In this document: positions 62,425-64,000 of the stretch, piece after piece
How positions within the stretch are numbered: position 1 is the stretch's first letter
Layout: the number at the start of each line of letters is the position of its first letter
Source of the DNA: Rhizobium rhizoryzae
GTDB lineage: Bacteria > Pseudomonadota > Alphaproteobacteria > Rhizobiales > Rhizobiaceae
Reading direction: 5' to 3'
Assembly (NCBI RefSeq): GCF_011046895.1
Contig: NZ_CP049249.1
Location: 372,001 to 436,000, forward strand
DNA length: 64,000 bases
Position numbers and translations under genes: made by a program
Notes under the pieces: generated by a model
The model's database searches: none
Seen by the model: only the letters and a program-made list of their open reading frames with translations
Told to the model about the DNA's origin: nothing

Positions 62425-63450
62425 CTATCTGCCTAGAATGGCTTCAGTCAAAAATCCGCTCACGCGGTAAGCCACCTCGCGATGAATTGCCTCGCGATTT
62501 CGCACTCCGCCGTCCTTGCAAGCCACGCCGTTGCCGGGCTCCTCCTTTTCGATAAGCGCGGCGGCATCCCGCTTACATAAACCCATGAAGCTGAAGTGCA
62601 TGGCATCTGGAATTTCAACATAGCTGGAAGACGTGTCCGGCATATGATCCGCCAGATATCCGGTTTCAAGCCTCGACGGCAAACCGCCGACGTCTATGCC
62701 AGCCGCGATCACGAGAGCTGGTACCTGTAGCACCGCCAAGCTTTCTGGAGTAAATCCTCTCGCAAGTCCGAGATCGAGGGACACAAACGCTCGCACGCGC
62801 GGGTCCCTCATATCCTTCTCAAGTTCAGGCCGGCTTAGCCCAAGCTCATTTTTAAGAGCGCAGGCGTGAGGGCTGGTGTTAGATTGGCAGTCCTTTTCGA
62901 AGCGCTTCGTATCAAACCGGGCGCCGGCCAGTGCCGTGACGGTCCATCCACCCAAAGAATGTCCTATGGCTGCAATCCGCCCGGCATCGATCTTGCCAGC
63001 AAGGGTGGAATCGCCCTCCAGGAGGTCGATCACACGGCTAAGATCATGTGGGCGCTCCCAGAGGCTCTCCGACTGTACAGGGTCCATGTTGAATGTCGTT
63101 GTGCCAGGATGGTCAGGGGCTGCAACAATGTAGCCCTGCCTGGCGAGTTCAATGGCCAGCCAGTTCAGGTTTCTCCATGAACCGCTATAACCGTGCGACA
63201 GCACGACGAGTGGTCGCTTCATGGACGCTGGTTTGGCATCCCGAATAGCCGGGACTCCCAAAAATGCACGGTTTTCACCGACGACTTCTGTTTTGTCATC
63301 GTCGTCGGTCGGATACCACATGCTGATGTGAAGTGGCCGCGTTCCCCCTTGGTCGATTTCGGTTTCGCGAAAGCCAATGGCGTCGGCGGAATGAGCGGCG
63401 AGGGCGGTGATCAGCAAGAACCCCGGCGCGAACAACATAGATTTGAACAT
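62425..63450 (-). CDS. Secreted alpha/beta hydrolase (PAF-acetylhydrolase/dienelactone-hydrolase-like)
   Basis: This 341-residue protein has a signal peptide (MFKSMLFAPGFLLITALAAHSADA) and a hydrolase domain. PLVVLSHGYSGSWRNLNWLAIELARQGYIVAAPDHPG gives the oxyanion region, GHSLGG carries the nucleophile Ser, VSLDLGLARG and AAGIDVGG are candidates for the acid segment, and DAMHFSFMG provides the His. The DPVQSESLWERPHDLSRVID stretch and four Cys residues fit the periplasmic PAF-acetylhydrolase-like group. Substrate unknown; it is convergent with the AraC remnant and is not obviously tied to the iron genes. Confidence 0.82.
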   Translation of the reverse strand: MFKSMLFAPGFLLITALAAHSADAIGFRETEIDQGGTRPLHISMWYPTDDDDKTEVVGENRAFLGVPAIRDAKPASMKRPLVVLSHGYSGSWRNLNWLAIELARQGYIVAAPDHPGTTTFNMDPVQSESLWERPHDLSRVIDLLEGDSTLAGKIDAGRIAAIGHSLGGWTVTALAGARFDTKRFEKDCQSNTSPHACALKNELGLSRPELEKDMRDPRVRAFVSLDLGLARGFTPESLAVLQVPALVIAAGIDVGGLPSRLETGYLADHMPDTSSSYVEIPDAMHFSFMGLCKRDAAALIEKEEPGNGVACKDGGVRNREAIHREVAYRVSGFLTEAILGR

Positions 63451-63600
63451 GGAAGCCTCTCGTTAGAATGAGAACGGCTTCATGCGCCAAAATCAGAGCC
63501 CAAAAGACCTAGAACGCGATTGAGTACGCCAAAAACGCAGTCGTGTTTATGGTCTGTTCGACCTTAACGTACGATTTTGCACTTCTCTTGTTCTGACCCC

Positions 63601-63735
63601 TACTACGTCATCTGCTGGAGCCTGACTCAGGTTGCCAATGTCATCGAGCGACGGATCACCCGCCGCCGCGCCGGAGTATCTCGTGCGGCAGCTGCGACCC
63701 TGGCGCCATCCAAAATCCTATCGGAGCAGCCATGA
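63601..63735 (+). pseudogene. 3' remnant of an amino-acid ABC transporter permease
   Basis: The frame reads YYVICWSLTQVANVIERRITRRRAG and ends ..SKILSEQP, the usual last membrane segment and basic tail of a PAAT-type permease. Its TGA (63733-63735) overlaps the ATG of the following ATPase gene, as in intact operons. No upstream permease sequence is found before the hydrolase gene, so the 5' part has been lost. Confidence 0.5.
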
Positions 63736-64000
63736 CCACGCCCGCATCCACATCTCAACAGGCCCCGGCCATCCGCTTGTCCAGCGTCTACAAAAGCTAT
63801 GGTGATCACCCTGTTCTGAAAAACATTAATGCCACGGTTGCACGCGGCGAGGTGGTGGTAATCTGCGGCCCGTCCGGTTCGGGAAAATCGACCCTGATCC
63901 GCACGATCAACCGTCTTGAAGAGATCAATAGCGGTTCGATCGTCTTCGACGGTCAGGATATTCACGCAGCGATGCCAGCGAAAAAGCTCAATCTTTTGCG
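63732..64000 (+). CDS. Amino-acid ABC transporter ATP-binding protein, 5' part
   Basis: The first 89 codons are present; the gene continues beyond the window. [41 protein letters not shown] gives the Walker A, and LIRTINRLEEINSGSIVFDGQDI is typical of GlnQ/HisP/AapP-type ATPases. The ATG at 63732 follows GGAG and overlaps the stop of the permease remnant, so this transporter may lack its original permease. Confidence 0.87.
   Translation, partial: MTTPASTSQQAPAIRLSSVYKSYGDHPVLKNINATVARGEVVVICGPSGSGKSTLIRTINRLEEINSGSIVFDGQDIHAAMPAKKLNLL

Noticed and set aside
1-64000. CRISPR arrays, tRNA and rRNA genes
   Set aside because: No regularly spaced repeats and no cloverleaf or rRNA-like segments were recognised on reading through the window.

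Overview
The base composition (mostly G+C-rich), codon habits and gene families point to an alphaproteobacterium, most likely a member of the Hyphomicrobiales (Brucella/Ochrobactrum/Agrobacterium-like). This rests on family resemblance and on TGA-N9-TCA operators of the kind bound by rhizobial RirA, not on a marker gene. No rRNA, tRNA or CRISPR array was seen.

1-8,000 is a carbon-acquisition block: the end of an enolase-superfamily dehydratase, an SGNH hydrolase, a family-5 ABC substrate-binding protein with a strong terminator, an AhpD-like protein, and a reverse-strand GntR regulator, cupin and dppBCDF-type transporter operon. 8,000-16,150 is a quinate/shikimate catabolic island. A reverse-strand operon encodes a polar-amino-acid-type ABC importer, a type II 3-dehydroquinate dehydratase and a divergent AroE-like dehydrogenase. 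Divergent from it lie a 3-dehydroshikimate dehydratase/HPPD-like fusion and two paralogous GntR regulators. A MerR/B12-binding CarH-like regulator and a soluble PAS chemoreceptor follow. 18,950-20,150 is decayed: an antitoxin with a nonsense codon next to a broken IS6-type element.

20,200-58,700 is a large iron-acquisition island. A PchR-like AraC regulator stands divergent from a biosynthetic operon. Its first protein has the order FAAL-ACP-KS-AT-KR-ACP-Cy-A(MT)-PCP-Cy-PCP, and the second KS-MT-KR-ACP-ACP-Cy. They are followed by a thiazolinyl imide reductase, a methyltransferase-thioesterase fusion, a type II thioesterase, an RhtX/FptX-type transporter, a FyuA-like TonB receptor and an FAD monooxygenase. 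The layout combines a micacocidin-type (MicC) fatty-acid/polyketide start with the yersiniabactin HMWP2/HMWP1 thiazoline assembly line. There is no salicylate synthase. The second synthase has lost its AT, has Tyr-to-His in the KR active site, carries tandem ACPs and ends at the third Cy domain. An ECF sigma/FecR pair, a second TonB receptor with an STN domain, a FhuD-FhuB-FhuC importer and a siderophore-interacting reductase probably handle uptake and iron release.

57,000-62,450 is a graveyard and insertion zone: an ABC exporter pseudogene, an AAA ATPase gene frameshifted by a 16-bp tandem duplication, an IS3-family (IS407-type) element interrupted by an IS1111-type IS110 element, and an AraC 3' remnant. 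The window ends with a secreted alpha/beta hydrolase, a permease remnant and the start of another amino-acid ABC ATPase.
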